NCBI RefSeq assembly: GCF_000154465.1
Contig: NZ_DS499577.1
Span: 308,013-372,012, forward strand
Origin: Alistipes putredinis DSM 17216
Lineage (GTDB): Bacteria; Bacteroidota; Bacteroidia; Bacteroidales; Rikenellaceae
Direction: 5' to 3'
Length of the DNA: 64,000 bases
Each line of letters starts with the position of its first letter. Position 1 is the stretch's first letter. Under the pieces are notes generated by a model that made no database searches, was not told the DNA's origin, and saw only the letters and a program-made list of their open reading frames with translations. The position numbers were made by a program, and so were the translations under genes. Positions 52,660-60,629 of this stretch are shown piece after piece.

Positions 52660-54237
52660 ATGAAGGCGTTGTGGATAAAAATTGTCCTATTGGCCGTCGC
52701 ACTACCGGGCGTTTGGGGAAATGTTGCGGCGCAGGTAACCATCTCTGCCGATTTCGATACGGGCAGCATCGGGTCGGTCCGCCGGATCGATTCGGTGCGG
52801 ATGCTTCATGCCGCGAAAAATTCGCTGGAGGTGATGAGCTTCGGAATACGGTCGCGCATCGACCCACTCAATCCCGTCGATACGGCCCTTCTGCCCAGCA
52901 GCCGCTGGTTCCATTTTCGCCTGGAAGGGGTGAAGGGAAAGCTGATGTTTCTGCGTATTCCCAATACCGAGATGGTGCGGCCGTTTTATTCGTACGACGG
53001 GGAGGAATACCTGCGCTTCGATGCAGGTGAATGTTCGCTGCCGCAGACAGTCTATAAATATTTCCTGCACGACACGGTTTATGTCGCTTATTTCCTGCCT
53101 TACAGTCATGCCCGACATAAAGCCAAAGCCGACGAGTGGGCATGTTCGCCTTTCGTGCGACGTCAGCGGATCGGCCGGAGCGGAGAAGGACGTCCGATCG
53201 AAATGCTGATCCTCACGGATGCCACTGTTCCGGACAGCCTCAAGCGCCGGGTGTGGATTCACTCCCGTGTGCATACCAGCGAAGCACCTGCTGCATGGTA
53301 TCTCGAGGCAATGATCGACGAACTGCTTTCCGATGCGCCTCTTTCGCGGGAGATTTTGCGCCGCACGGTTTTCTACGTGGTTCCCGAGACCAATCCTGAC
53401 GGTGTTCGGGGCGGTTATTCCCGTTCCACGGCGCAAGGTGTCAATCTTGAAATCAACTGGGATCGGCCCGACTCCCTGACACAGCCTGAAGTGAGGGTCC
53501 TGAAACGCACGATCGACAGCCTTTCGACAGAGCGTCCTTTCGACGTAGCGTTGAATCTTCACTCCCAGAGTGCGCCGTTCGTGACGTACTGGATTCATAC
53601 GGCGAAATCGACCTCTGCAAAAATGTATCGACGCAAGATGCTGCTGTCGGCCCTGACGGTCGCCCATACGCCGTATTACCGTCCCATCGACCAGCGTTTT
53701 TCGGAAGCTGCTCCCCGGTATGCCGAGGGTTGGTTCTGGCAGCGCTTCGGCGAGAGAACGCTGGCCGTGACGTTCGAAACGCCCTATACTTATTATAATA
53801 ACGATCCGGCAGGGGAATGGGTTTCCCGGGAGAGTTTGGCTGAATTGGCACATGCGTCGCTGTTGGCCTTGAGCGACCTGCTCGATTTGGGCGGCAGCGA
53901 GCGACGGCAGGCTGATTCGGAGCGGATGAAGGCGCGGGGCAAATGGTTGCGCCGCACGGCGAAGGACCGTCAGTTTTTCGGCGGTTCCTATCTGGTCGCG
54001 GAGCGGAAAGGGGCCTCCGTATCGTTCGTTTTTCCCGATGTGGCCGAAGGTCGGTATGAAGTGTTCAAGTGGATTCCCGGACCGCTGGATAAGAAATTCG
54101 CACGCGAGGAAAACCGGTGGCAGCCGATCGGCGAGGTCGTGCAGGAGCAGGCGGGGCGGCTCGTGTGGCGTTACCAGGCTGCGGCTCCGGGCGATGTGCT
54201 GGATGTGATTTTGCTCGTACCTAAATCGGAGCGATAG
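52660..54237 (+). CDS. Secreted M14-family zinc carboxypeptidase
   Basis: The start is MKALWIKIVLLAV, giving a Sec signal ending near NVAAQ; an upstream in-frame ATG overlaps the HAD gene. A beta-rich N-terminal domain (about 25-165) resembles that of cytosolic-type M14 peptidases. The catalytic domain shows the zinc motif HTSE in 'WIHSRVHTSEAPAAWYLEAM', the substrate Asn-Pro in 'VVPETNPDGVRGGYSR', a later zinc His in 'VALNLHSQSAPFV', and the general-base Glu in 'LAVTFETPYTYYN'. A C-terminal domain of about 120 residues follows. It probably trims peptides or peptidoglycan stems in the periplasm. Confidence 0.88.
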   Translation: MKALWIKIVLLAVALPGVWGNVAAQVTISADFDTGSIGSVRRIDSVRMLHAAKNSLEVMSFGIRSRIDPLNPVDTALLPSSRWFHFRLEGVKGKLMFLRIPNTEMVRPFYSYDGEEYLRFDAGECSLPQTVYKYFLHDTVYVAYFLPYSHARHKAKADEWACSPFVRRQRIGRSGEGRPIEMLILTDATVPDSLKRRVWIHSRVHTSEAPAAWYLEAMIDELLSDAPLSREILRRTVFYVVPETNPDGVRGGYSRSTAQGVNLEINWDRPDSLTQPEVRVLKRTIDSLSTERPFDVALNLHSQSAPFVTYWIHTAKSTSAKMYRRKMLLSALTVAHTPYYRPIDQRFSEAAPRYAEGWFWQRFGERTLAVTFETPYTYYNNDPAGEWVSRESLAELAHASLLALSDLLDLGGSERRQADSERMKARGKWLRRTAKDRQFFGGSYLVAERKGASVSFVFPDVAEGRYEVFKWIPGPLDKKFAREENRWQPIGEVVQEQAGRLVWRYQAAAPGDVLDVILLVPKSER

Positions 54238-54360
54238 GGTGAAGTACAAGGGGACAAAAATTGTAAAGTTGTGTCTTCTGCGCTTATTTTTGTGTTCGAA
54301 GTGGGAATTTTTTGAACGGCTCGCTGCAATTGGAATTTTTGACTTGTCAGGCTTTCACTT

Positions 54361-54402
54361 GGTAAAAAGAAAGTCAGGCAACTCTTCAAGAGTTGCCTGA
54401 CT
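54361..54402 (-). terminator. Terminator for tRNA-Met
   Basis: A 14-bp perfect stem (54372-54385 with 54389-54402) is followed on the minus strand by TTTCTTTTT. Confidence 0.8.
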
Positions 54403-54423
54403 GTGGGGTTTCTTCATCGTTTG

Positions 54424-54497
54424 TAGCGAGAGAGAGACTTGAACTCTCGACCTCATGATTATGAATCATGCGCTCTAACCAGCTGAGCTATCTCGCC
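54424..54497 (-). tRNA. tRNA-Met (CAT), elongator type
   Basis: The minus strand folds into a full cloverleaf: acceptor GGCGAGA with TCTCGCT, D arm TAGCTCAGCTGG, anticodon stem CATGA/TCATG around TTCATAA (anticodon CAT), and T arm GAGAG-TTCAAGT-CTCTC, with discriminator A. The paired first base argues against initiator tRNA. An Ile tRNA with lysidine is the remaining alternative. Confidence 0.93.
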
Positions 54498-54644
54498 ATA
54501 GCTTTCCGTTTCAAAGCGAGTGCAAATATAAACCAAAAAGTTGAACGGACCAAATCTTTCTCCGAAAAATATGTCCTGAAAATGCATGTTGAATCGTATG
54601 GCATTGATTTTGACGGGTAAAGGGAAGTAAAATGAGAATCGTAT

Positions 54645-55331
54645 ATGGTGCAAGCGAAGACTTCCGACTTTCAACCTCTGCCGCTCAAGATACTCAATGT
54701 CTTGTCCCTCCTGGCCGGAGCATCTCTGCTCGTGGCCGTTTCGTGGGAGATTCTCCTGGGGGACCCGCGGCATTATTCGACTGACTACCTGCTGTTGCAA
54801 GGGATCGTCTGTGTTGTTTTTCTGGCCGATTTCTTTGCCCGGATGTGGATGGCTGACCACAGTTGGCGTTTTTTCTTTCGCAATCTCTATTTCTTTCTTC
54901 TTTCCGTTCCCTATTTGAATATCGTCGATTGGATGGGGATCGAACTTTCGCATGCGGAAGCGATGCTGATGGGACTCGTACCTCTTTTGCGGGCTTTGCT
55001 GGGGCTGTATGTGCTTTTCACCTGGATCATCAATAATCGGGTTACGCGATTGCTGACCTCCTACGTCTTGTCGATGTTGGTGTTCACCTATTTCGCCGCT
55101 TTGATTTTTTATGATTACGAGATCGAAGTCAATCCTGCGTTGCACGATTTCGGCGATGCGATCTGGTGGGCCAGTATGAACCTTACGACTGTCGGTGCCG
55201 ATATCTTTGCCGTGACGGCCGTCGGTAAGATATTGACGGTGTTGCTCCCTACGTTGGGAATGATGATGTTCCCGATTTTCACGGTGTATGTCACTCAGAT
55301 TTATACGCGCAACAGAAAGTCCGACTCTTGA
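54645..55331 (+). CDS. Potassium-channel-like protein with altered selectivity filter
   Basis: The 228-residue protein has six predicted helices (about 14-36, 46-68, 75-95, 105-130, 137-157 and 196-220), the voltage-gated-like layout, with a pore loop before the last helix. The filter region reads MNLTTVGADIFAVT; Thr181-Thr182-Val183-Gly184 match TTVG of K+ channels, but Ala-Asp replace the Tyr-Gly-Asp that completes the filter. Selectivity therefore may differ from K+ channels. There is no cytosolic RCK domain. It shares a bidirectional terminator with mscL on the other strand. Confidence 0.75.
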   Translation: MVQAKTSDFQPLPLKILNVLSLLAGASLLVAVSWEILLGDPRHYSTDYLLLQGIVCVVFLADFFARMWMADHSWRFFFRNLYFFLLSVPYLNIVDWMGIELSHAEAMLMGLVPLLRALLGLYVLFTWIINNRVTRLLTSYVLSMLVFTYFAALIFYDYEIEVNPALHDFGDAIWWASMNLTTVGADIFAVTAVGKILTVLLPTLGMMMFPIFTVYVTQIYTRNRKSDS

Positions 55332-55346
55332 TCGGAGTCGGACTTT
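55316..55346. terminator. Bidirectional terminator overlapping the channel gene end
   Basis: AAAGTCCGACTC (55317-55328) pairs with GAGTCGGACTTT (55335-55346); the stop codon lies inside the hairpin. Confidence 0.75.
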
Positions 55347-55372
55347 GCGCATGGGATCCGCTTTCGGACGGA

Positions 55373-55846
55373 TTATTTTTTTTGTTCCCGGAGCAGGTCC
55401 CGAATCTCCGTAAGCAACAACTCCTCCTTGGACGGTTCCGGCACCGGTGCCGGCGCGGCTTCCTGTTTTTTCTTCATCAGCTTGTTCATCATCTTGACCA
55501 TCAGAAAGACGCAGAAGGCCAGGATAGCGAAATCCACGCACTGTTGGATGAATGCGCCGTAATTCCACCAGATCGGTTCCGCAGGAACACTCTCCGCCGT
55601 ACCCGACCCGATTGCGTCGGTCACTACGTGTGTCGCTTTCGAGGAGAGGTCGCGCACCTTGCTGATGTCGAGCCGCAGCGACGAGAAGTCCGTATTGCCG
55701 ATGAGGGCGCCGATGGGCGGCATCAGGATGTCGTTGACTAGCGATGAAACGATTTTTCCGAACGCACCGCCGATGATTACGCCGACAGCCATGTCCATTA
55801 CGTTGCCCTTGAGGGCAAATTCCCGAAATTCTTTGAAAAAAGACAT
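55373..55846 (-). CDS. mscL: Large-conductance mechanosensitive channel
   Basis: The 157-residue pentameric osmotic safety valve has the N-terminal helix and TM1 '[45 protein letters not shown]', a periplasmic loop, TM2 '[28 protein letters not shown]' and a C-terminal helical bundle '[17 protein letters not shown]'. The C-terminal linker is Pro/Ala-rich and a little longer than in E. coli. Upstream are three tandem promoter repeats pointing at this gene. Confidence 0.96.
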   Translation of the reverse strand: MSFFKEFREFALKGNVMDMAVGVIIGGAFGKIVSSLVNDILMPPIGALIGNTDFSSLRLDISKVRDLSSKATHVVTDAIGSGTAESVPAEPIWWNYGAFIQQCVDFAILAFCVFLMVKMMNKLMKKKQEAAPAPVPEPSKEELLLTEIRDLLREQKK

Positions 55847-55895
55847 ATACGTTGATTTTTAAGGTTAATTGTGGCAAATGCAATACGATAATATA

Positions 55896-56130
55896 CAAAG
55901 ATACGAATAAGCCGAGTGCAAAAGCAAATTTTATTTGCATTTTGCCGAGGCGAAGTATCTAAGACGAAGTCAAAGATTACGAATAAGCCGAGTGCAAAAG
56001 CAAATTTTATTTGCATTTTGCCGAGGCGAAGTATCTAAGACGAAGTCAAAGATTACGAATAAGCCGAGTGCAAAAGCAAATTTTATTTGCATTTTGCCGA
56101 GGCGAAGTATCCAAGACGAAGTCAAAGATA
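55896..56130 (-). repeat. Three tandem copies of promoter module A
   Basis: Units start at 55896, 55971 and 56047 and are 75, 76 and 76 bp, almost identical, with a fourth boundary CAAAGATA at 56123. Read on the minus strand, each has GCCTCGGCAAAATGCAAAT, a near-palindromic core and the -7 box. The mscL-proximal unit has intact TATCTTTG with TTTG 21 nt upstream; the other two carry an extra base, TAATCTTTG. Together with the terminator this fills the 55847-56204 spacer. Confidence 0.92.
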
Positions 56131-56141
56131 CTATTTATTTG

Positions 56142-56182
56142 CAAAAAGAAAAACCGGTCCCGTTGATTTTTCGGGACCGGTC
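56142..56182 (-). terminator. Terminator of the oadA-like gene
   Basis: ACCGGTCCCG (56153-56162) and its complement 56172-56181 form a stem; on the minus strand TTTTTCTTTTT follows. Confidence 0.85.
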
Positions 56183-56204
56183 GGATGATATTTCCGGAAA
56201 GGAG

Positions 56205-58064
56205 CTATTCTTCCACTTCCACCAGGATGGCATCGGTTGCGACGTTGTCGCCTTCCTGTACGAGAATCTGCTTGATCGTACCCGCCACGTCGCTGGTGAT
56301 CGAGTTTTCCATCTTCATCGCTTCGAGGATAACCACTTCCTGTCCGGCTTTTACCTTGTCGCCGACCTTCACCTTCAGGGCGATGATCTTGCCCGGCAGG
56401 GGAGCGGTCACCTTGTGGCCCGTGATGGCTTTGGCTTCGACCTTGTGTTCGCTCCGGGCGGCAGTTTTCGGAGTGTCTTTGGCTGCCGTCGCTTCGTAGG
56501 CTTTCTTCTTCTGGTCGGTGAGGAATGTCTTGGCAACCATCGGGAAGAGCTCGAGCAGAAGCACCTCTTTTTCATTGGCAGCGAGCTTTACGCCTCCTGC
56601 TTCGGGCAGTTCGGGATTGGGCTGCATCTGGTATTTCGACGTATCGTAGGGAATCTCTTCGCGTACACCGCAGATCTTGAACCGGAATTCGGGGTCGATC
56701 TTCACCGGCGTTTCACCGTATTCGCCCTTTACGAGAGCAACGAATTGCGAACTCTTGGTCGTGTACATCGGCCGTCCGGCCTTTTCGTCCAATGCGCAGC
56801 TTACGGCCTGGGCACCCACGATCTGCGAGGTAGGGGTCACCAGCGGCGGCAGACCTGCGGCCAGACGTACAGTCGGGATCAACTCCATGGCGCGGGGCAG
56901 AATCTCCTCGGCCTTGAGCTGCTGGAGCTGTGCCACCATGTTGGAGTACATGCCGCCCGGGATTTCGGCCTTCTTGACCAGTTCGTTCGGTGCCGGGAAT
57001 CCGAAATGGGCCTCGATCTTGTGGCAGGCGTCGAGCAGCGTCTCTTCGTCGTCCGCCTGCGCTGCTTTGATCGCACGGTCGAATTCGGCGTCGATCTCCT
57101 TCGGAAGTTCGTCGGTGAGCGGATTGAAAGGCTTCGGCATAGGCTTCTCTTTGCCGAAGACCGAAATTTCGAGCTCTTTGCGGATCTCCTTGAGCTGGGT
57201 GTTGATCTTGGCAACGGCTTCCATGTTGACACCCGTGTCGATCCCCAGTTTCTTGCAGAAGACGTAGATCAACTCGATAGCCGGCGCTCCCGTACCGCCG
57301 CTGAAGTACCAGCAGTTGGTATCGACGATATCGACTCCTGCGACGATCGCCGCCAGCACCGATGCCAGACCGTAGCCCGGGGTGCAGTGGGTGTGGAAAT
57401 CGATGGGGACATTCAGATTCTGCTTGAAGAGTTTCACCAGTTTGCTCACGCGGTGGGGCGGGATCAGACCCGACATATCCTTGATCGTGATCATATCGGC
57501 TCCCAGCGCCTCCATTTGCTTGGCTTTCGAGAGGAAGTATTCGTCCGTAAATACCGGCTTCGGGTTCTTCTTGCCCATCAATTTGCCGAAGAACCCGATT
57601 TCCGGATATTTCGGATCTACCGTATAGCACACAGCACAATCGGCGATACCGCCGTATTGCTTCACGTATTTTACGGTCGATTTGACGTTGTTCACGTCGT
57701 TCAGGGCATCGAAGATACGCATGATGCCCAAGCCGCTCTGAATCGAATTACGGCAGAAGCCGTCGATGATCTCGTCCGTATAGGGGGCGTAACCGAAGAG
57801 GTTGCGGCCGCGCGAAAGGGCCGTGAGCTTCGATACGTTTCCGATTGCCTTGTGAATGGTTTCCAGGCGGGTCCAGGGATTTTCATTCAGGTAGCGCATT
57901 ACCGAGTCGGGCACTGCGCCGCCCCAAACTTCCATGGCGTAAAAGTTCGCATCCTTGTAGAAAGGAAGGCAGCGGTCGATTTGGGCCTGGTTCATTCGTG
58001 TAGCGAAAGACGACTGTTGGCCGTCACGCAACGTAAGATCTCTGATTTTTAATGATTTGGCCAT
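56205..58064 (-). CDS. oadA: Biotin-dependent pyruvate/oxaloacetate carboxyltransferase (OadA/PycB-like)
   Basis: The 619-residue protein has a TIM-barrel carboxyltransferase ('IRDLTLRDGQQSSFATRM', 'GADMITIKDMSGLIPPHRV', 'DFHTHCTPGYGLASVLAAIVAGVDIVDTN' with metal-binding HxH), a conserved second domain, and a C-terminal biotinyl domain with EAMKMEN about 35 residues from the end. This is the alpha subunit of oxaloacetate decarboxylase or the B subunit of two-part pyruvate carboxylase. No beta or gamma subunit lies beside it, but a complete membrane decarboxylase with those subunits is at 14.3-16.3 kb, so it may share that pump. It has its own promoter and terminator. Confidence 0.93.
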   Translation of the reverse strand: MAKSLKIRDLTLRDGQQSSFATRMNQAQIDRCLPFYKDANFYAMEVWGGAVPDSVMRYLNENPWTRLETIHKAIGNVSKLTALSRGRNLFGYAPYTDEIIDGFCRNSIQSGLGIMRIFDALNDVNNVKSTVKYVKQYGGIADCAVCYTVDPKYPEIGFFGKLMGKKNPKPVFTDEYFLSKAKQMEALGADMITIKDMSGLIPPHRVSKLVKLFKQNLNVPIDFHTHCTPGYGLASVLAAIVAGVDIVDTNCWYFSGGTGAPAIELIYVFCKKLGIDTGVNMEAVAKINTQLKEIRKELEISVFGKEKPMPKPFNPLTDELPKEIDAEFDRAIKAAQADDEETLLDACHKIEAHFGFPAPNELVKKAEIPGGMYSNMVAQLQQLKAEEILPRAMELIPTVRLAAGLPPLVTPTSQIVGAQAVSCALDEKAGRPMYTTKSSQFVALVKGEYGETPVKIDPEFRFKICGVREEIPYDTSKYQMQPNPELPEAGGVKLAANEKEVLLLELFPMVAKTFLTDQKKKAYEATAAKDTPKTAARSEHKVEAKAITGHKVTAPLPGKIIALKVKVGDKVKAGQEVVILEAMKMENSITSDVAGTIKQILVQEGDNVATDAILVEVEE

Positions 58065-58149
58065 TGTATTGAATTTTTAATGGTTATTTCCCTTCCTTTG
58101 GGCTCGCTCCGTTTTTCTTCGGAGAAGGGCCGTATTGTTATTCGAATAA

Positions 58150-58180
58150 CAAATATAGTGAACAAATTTGAATTTCCAAA
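58150..58180 (-). promoter_or_regulatory. Promoter of the oadA-like gene
   Basis: On the minus strand TTTG (58180-58177), a 19-nt spacer and TATATTTG (58157-58150); the leader is about 85 nt. Confidence 0.75.
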
Positions 58181-58471
58181 TTTTGTGCAAAAATTTTTAA
58201 TAAATAATTTCTGCCCCGGTGATCGTTTCGAACGAAGCGGAAAAAGGCGTCGAATGGATTTTTTTAATCGTTGTGAAACAATAGGTTACGGCGTGTTGCC
58301 GAGAGTCGGTTCCGGACACCGGATTTGCCTCTGTCCCTGACCGGGTTTCGGGGAATGCGGGAGCGTGGGAATTCGTGCCGCCGGTTCCGAAAGAGATGTC
58401 GAACCTTATGCCGGAACAGATTTTTCGAATTTCGTATCTGGGATTCCCGATCGTGTCGCTGCCTTTTTATT

Positions 58472-58537
58472 TAGATACTTCGCCTCGGCAAAATGCAAAT
58501 AAAATTTGCTTTTGCGCTCGGCTTATTCGTATCTTTG
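58472..58537 (+). repeat. Single promoter module A before the symporter
   Basis: TAGATACTTCGCCTCGG, the AAATGCAAATAAAATTTGC core, and TATCTTTG at 58530-58537 with TTTG at 58505-58508 (21-nt spacer). It is oriented toward the sodium symporter 100 bp away. The remaining 58181-58471 sequence shows no gene. Confidence 0.85.
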
Positions 58538-58640
58538 TCATTTGTATGGGCGGGCGTCGATCCTTTCGGAGGTGTTTTACGATTCGCGGGAGGAGCGCGG
58601 CCTTGTCCGTTACTCATTTTCGGAAAATTTACGATTTACA

Positions 58641-60113
58641 ATGACTCCTACGGCCGTACTGCTCACCGTGCTCGGGTATATCGCAATGCTTTTCGTCGTT
58701 GCGGGAATCGCCGGAAGGCGGGTGTCGAACACGGGCTTTTTTACCGGTAACCGGGAGAATCCCTGGTATGTGGCGGCTTTGGCAATGGTCGGGGCGGCGA
58801 TGTCGGGCATAACTTTCGTGTCGGTGCCGGGGTCGGTTGCGGCCGATTCGTTCTCCTACCTGCAGATGGTGCTGGGTTTTACCGTCGGGCAGATGGTGAT
58901 CGCCTTCGTGCTGATTCCGCTTTTCTACCGGTTGAAGGTAGTCTCCCTGTACGAATATCTCGACGGACGTTTCGGTATGACGACCCACCTTACGGGGGCC
59001 TGGTTCTTTTTCATATCCAAAATGTTCGCCGCGGCATTGAAAGTTTATGTCGTCTGCACCGTGCTGCAGGTGCTGGTGTTCGACCCGTTCGGCGTGCCGT
59101 TCGCAGTCAATGCGGCTTTCTTGGTCGGATTGGTCTGGCTCTATACCTGGCGGGGCGGTGTCCGTTCGGTCGTCTGGACGGATATTCTGCATACGTGTTG
59201 TCTGGTGGGGAGTATCGTGCTCTGCATCGTCTTTATCATGCGGAGCCTCGGTCTGACATCGGCCGGAGTTGTGCAGGCCGTTTGCGATTCGCCGATGTCG
59301 CGCATCTTCTTTTTCGAGGATACCGGGTCGGCCCGTTATTTCTGGAAAATGTTTTTCGGGGGTGTCTTCACGCTGGTCGCCATGACCGGTTTGGATCAGG
59401 ATATGATGCAGCGGAACTTGAGCTGCCGCTCGCCCCGGGATTCGCAGATCAACATCGTGATTACGGCCTTCAGCCAGATGGCTGTGATCCTGCTTTTTCT
59501 GGTGCTCGGCGTGCTGCTCTACCTCTATGCAGAACATGCTGGATTGCCGATGCCCGAGAAAGGCGATCAACTGTTCGCCGTAGTCGCCGTGAACGGCGGA
59601 TTGCCGCTTATCGTTGGTATTATGTTCGTTGTGGGACTTATATCGAGTACCTATTCATCTGCCGGGGCTGCCATGACGGCATTGACGACTTCGTTCACCG
59701 TGGATATCTTGCGCGGTCCGAAGCGTTGGGGCGAAGGGCGGTTGACGCAGGTACGTATCGGGGTGCACGTCGTAATGGCACTCGTGATGGGGTGTGTGGT
59801 TCTCTTTTTCGGCCGGTTCGGTAATGACAGTGTGATTAACTTGATTTTCAAGGTTGCGGGTTATACGTACGGGCCTATTCTGGGAATGTTCGCATTCGGC
59901 ATCTGCACCCGGCGGCGGATTCGTGACCGCTGGGTTCCGCTGGTGGCTTTCGCGGCTCCGTTGCTGTCGGTCGCCCTGCAAAGTTTCGTCGCGTATAAGT
60001 ACGACTACCATATCGGCTTCGAATTGATCGCCTACAACGCGCTGTTTACCGTAATCGGAATGTCGCTGCTTGTCGAGCGGCGTCCGAAACCGGCGTTGAA
60101 TGATCGAATATGA
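58641..60113 (+). CDS. Sodium:solute symporter (SSS family)
   Basis: The 490-residue transporter has about thirteen helices in the LeuT-like fold. It starts at MTPTAVLLTVLGYIAM; the longer frame upstream runs through the promoter module. 'NPWYVAALAMVGAAMSGITFVSVPGSVAADSFSYLQMVLGF' is the conserved second-helix region. 'VALTGLDQDMMQRNLSCRS'-type sequence follows helix 7, and 'GLISSTYSSAGAAMTALTTSFTVDIL' contains the Ser/Thr residues of the Na2 site. Substrates in this family include sugars, proline and sialic acid; the one here is undetermined. Confidence 0.9.
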   Translation: MTPTAVLLTVLGYIAMLFVVAGIAGRRVSNTGFFTGNRENPWYVAALAMVGAAMSGITFVSVPGSVAADSFSYLQMVLGFTVGQMVIAFVLIPLFYRLKVVSLYEYLDGRFGMTTHLTGAWFFFISKMFAAALKVYVVCTVLQVLVFDPFGVPFAVNAAFLVGLVWLYTWRGGVRSVVWTDILHTCCLVGSIVLCIVFIMRSLGLTSAGVVQAVCDSPMSRIFFFEDTGSARYFWKMFFGGVFTLVAMTGLDQDMMQRNLSCRSPRDSQINIVITAFSQMAVILLFLVLGVLLYLYAEHAGLPMPEKGDQLFAVVAVNGGLPLIVGIMFVVGLISSTYSSAGAAMTALTTSFTVDILRGPKRWGEGRLTQVRIGVHVVMALVMGCVVLFFGRFGNDSVINLIFKVAGYTYGPILGMFAFGICTRRRIRDRWVPLVAFAAPLLSVALQSFVAYKYDYHIGFELIAYNALFTVIGMSLLVERRPKPALNDRI

Positions 60114-60147
60114 AAGATAGACAAACAGACTTAAAATAGTTGATATT

Positions 60148-60597
60148 ATGGCTTTAGAACAGGAAATTTCCAAAGGAATCATGGAGGCTATGAAGGCCAA
60201 GGATACCGTACGTCTTACGACGTTGCGCAACGTGAAGAAGTATATTATCGAGGCGAAGACCGCTTCGGCGGGTATCACCGAATTGTCCGATGCCGAGGTG
60301 CTGAAGATCATTGCGAAGCTGGCCAAGCAGGGGGCCGAGTCGGCTGCGGTATATGCGCAACAGAACCGTCCCGATCTGGCTGCCGAAGAGTCGGCTCAAG
60401 TCGCCGTGCTGCAGACGTTCCTGCCCAAACAGATGACCGGTGAGGAGTTGACCGAGGCTGTCCGGTCGATCATTGCCGAGGTCGGTGCAACCTCGATGAA
60501 AGAGATGGGGAAGGTGATGGGTGTCGCATCGAAAAAATTGGCAGGTATGGCTGATGGTAAGGATATATCGGCCAAAGTAAAAGAGCTTCTTTCTTAA
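60148..60597 (+). CDS. GatB/YqeY-domain protein
   Basis: The 149-residue helical protein shows 'EISKGIMEAMKAKDTVRLTTLRNVKKYIIEAK', 'LSDAEVLKIIAKLAKQGAESAAVYAQQNRPDLAAEESAQVAVLQTFLPKQM' and 'SMKEMGKVMGVASKKLAGMADGKDISAKVKELL', all hallmarks of YqeY. The domain equals the tRNA-binding tail of GatB, but the stand-alone protein's role is not settled. It starts 34 bp after the symporter. Confidence 0.92.
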   Translation: MALEQEISKGIMEAMKAKDTVRLTTLRNVKKYIIEAKTASAGITELSDAEVLKIIAKLAKQGAESAAVYAQQNRPDLAAEESAQVAVLQTFLPKQMTGEELTEAVRSIIAEVGATSMKEMGKVMGVASKKLAGMADGKDISAKVKELLS

Positions 60598-60629
60598 ATA
60601 ATTTGTTGAGCTGACAATATTCCGCGGAA

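Noticed and set aside
54424..54497. Initiator tRNA-fMet
   Set aside because: Its first acceptor position is paired (G-U) and the three-GC anticodon stem of initiators is absent.
55896..56130. Tandem repeats as a CRISPR array
   Set aside because: The units are contiguous and identical with no unique spacers, no cas genes are nearby, and each unit ends in a promoter box.
55935..58052. 705-codon plus-strand frame through the tandem repeats and opposite oadA
   Set aside because: It starts in the repeat and then mirrors the carboxyltransferase gene.
58506..58640. 45-residue N-terminal extension of the symporter
   Set aside because: It begins inside the promoter module before the -7 box, so it would not be transcribed from it. 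The first membrane helix begins at MTPTAV.
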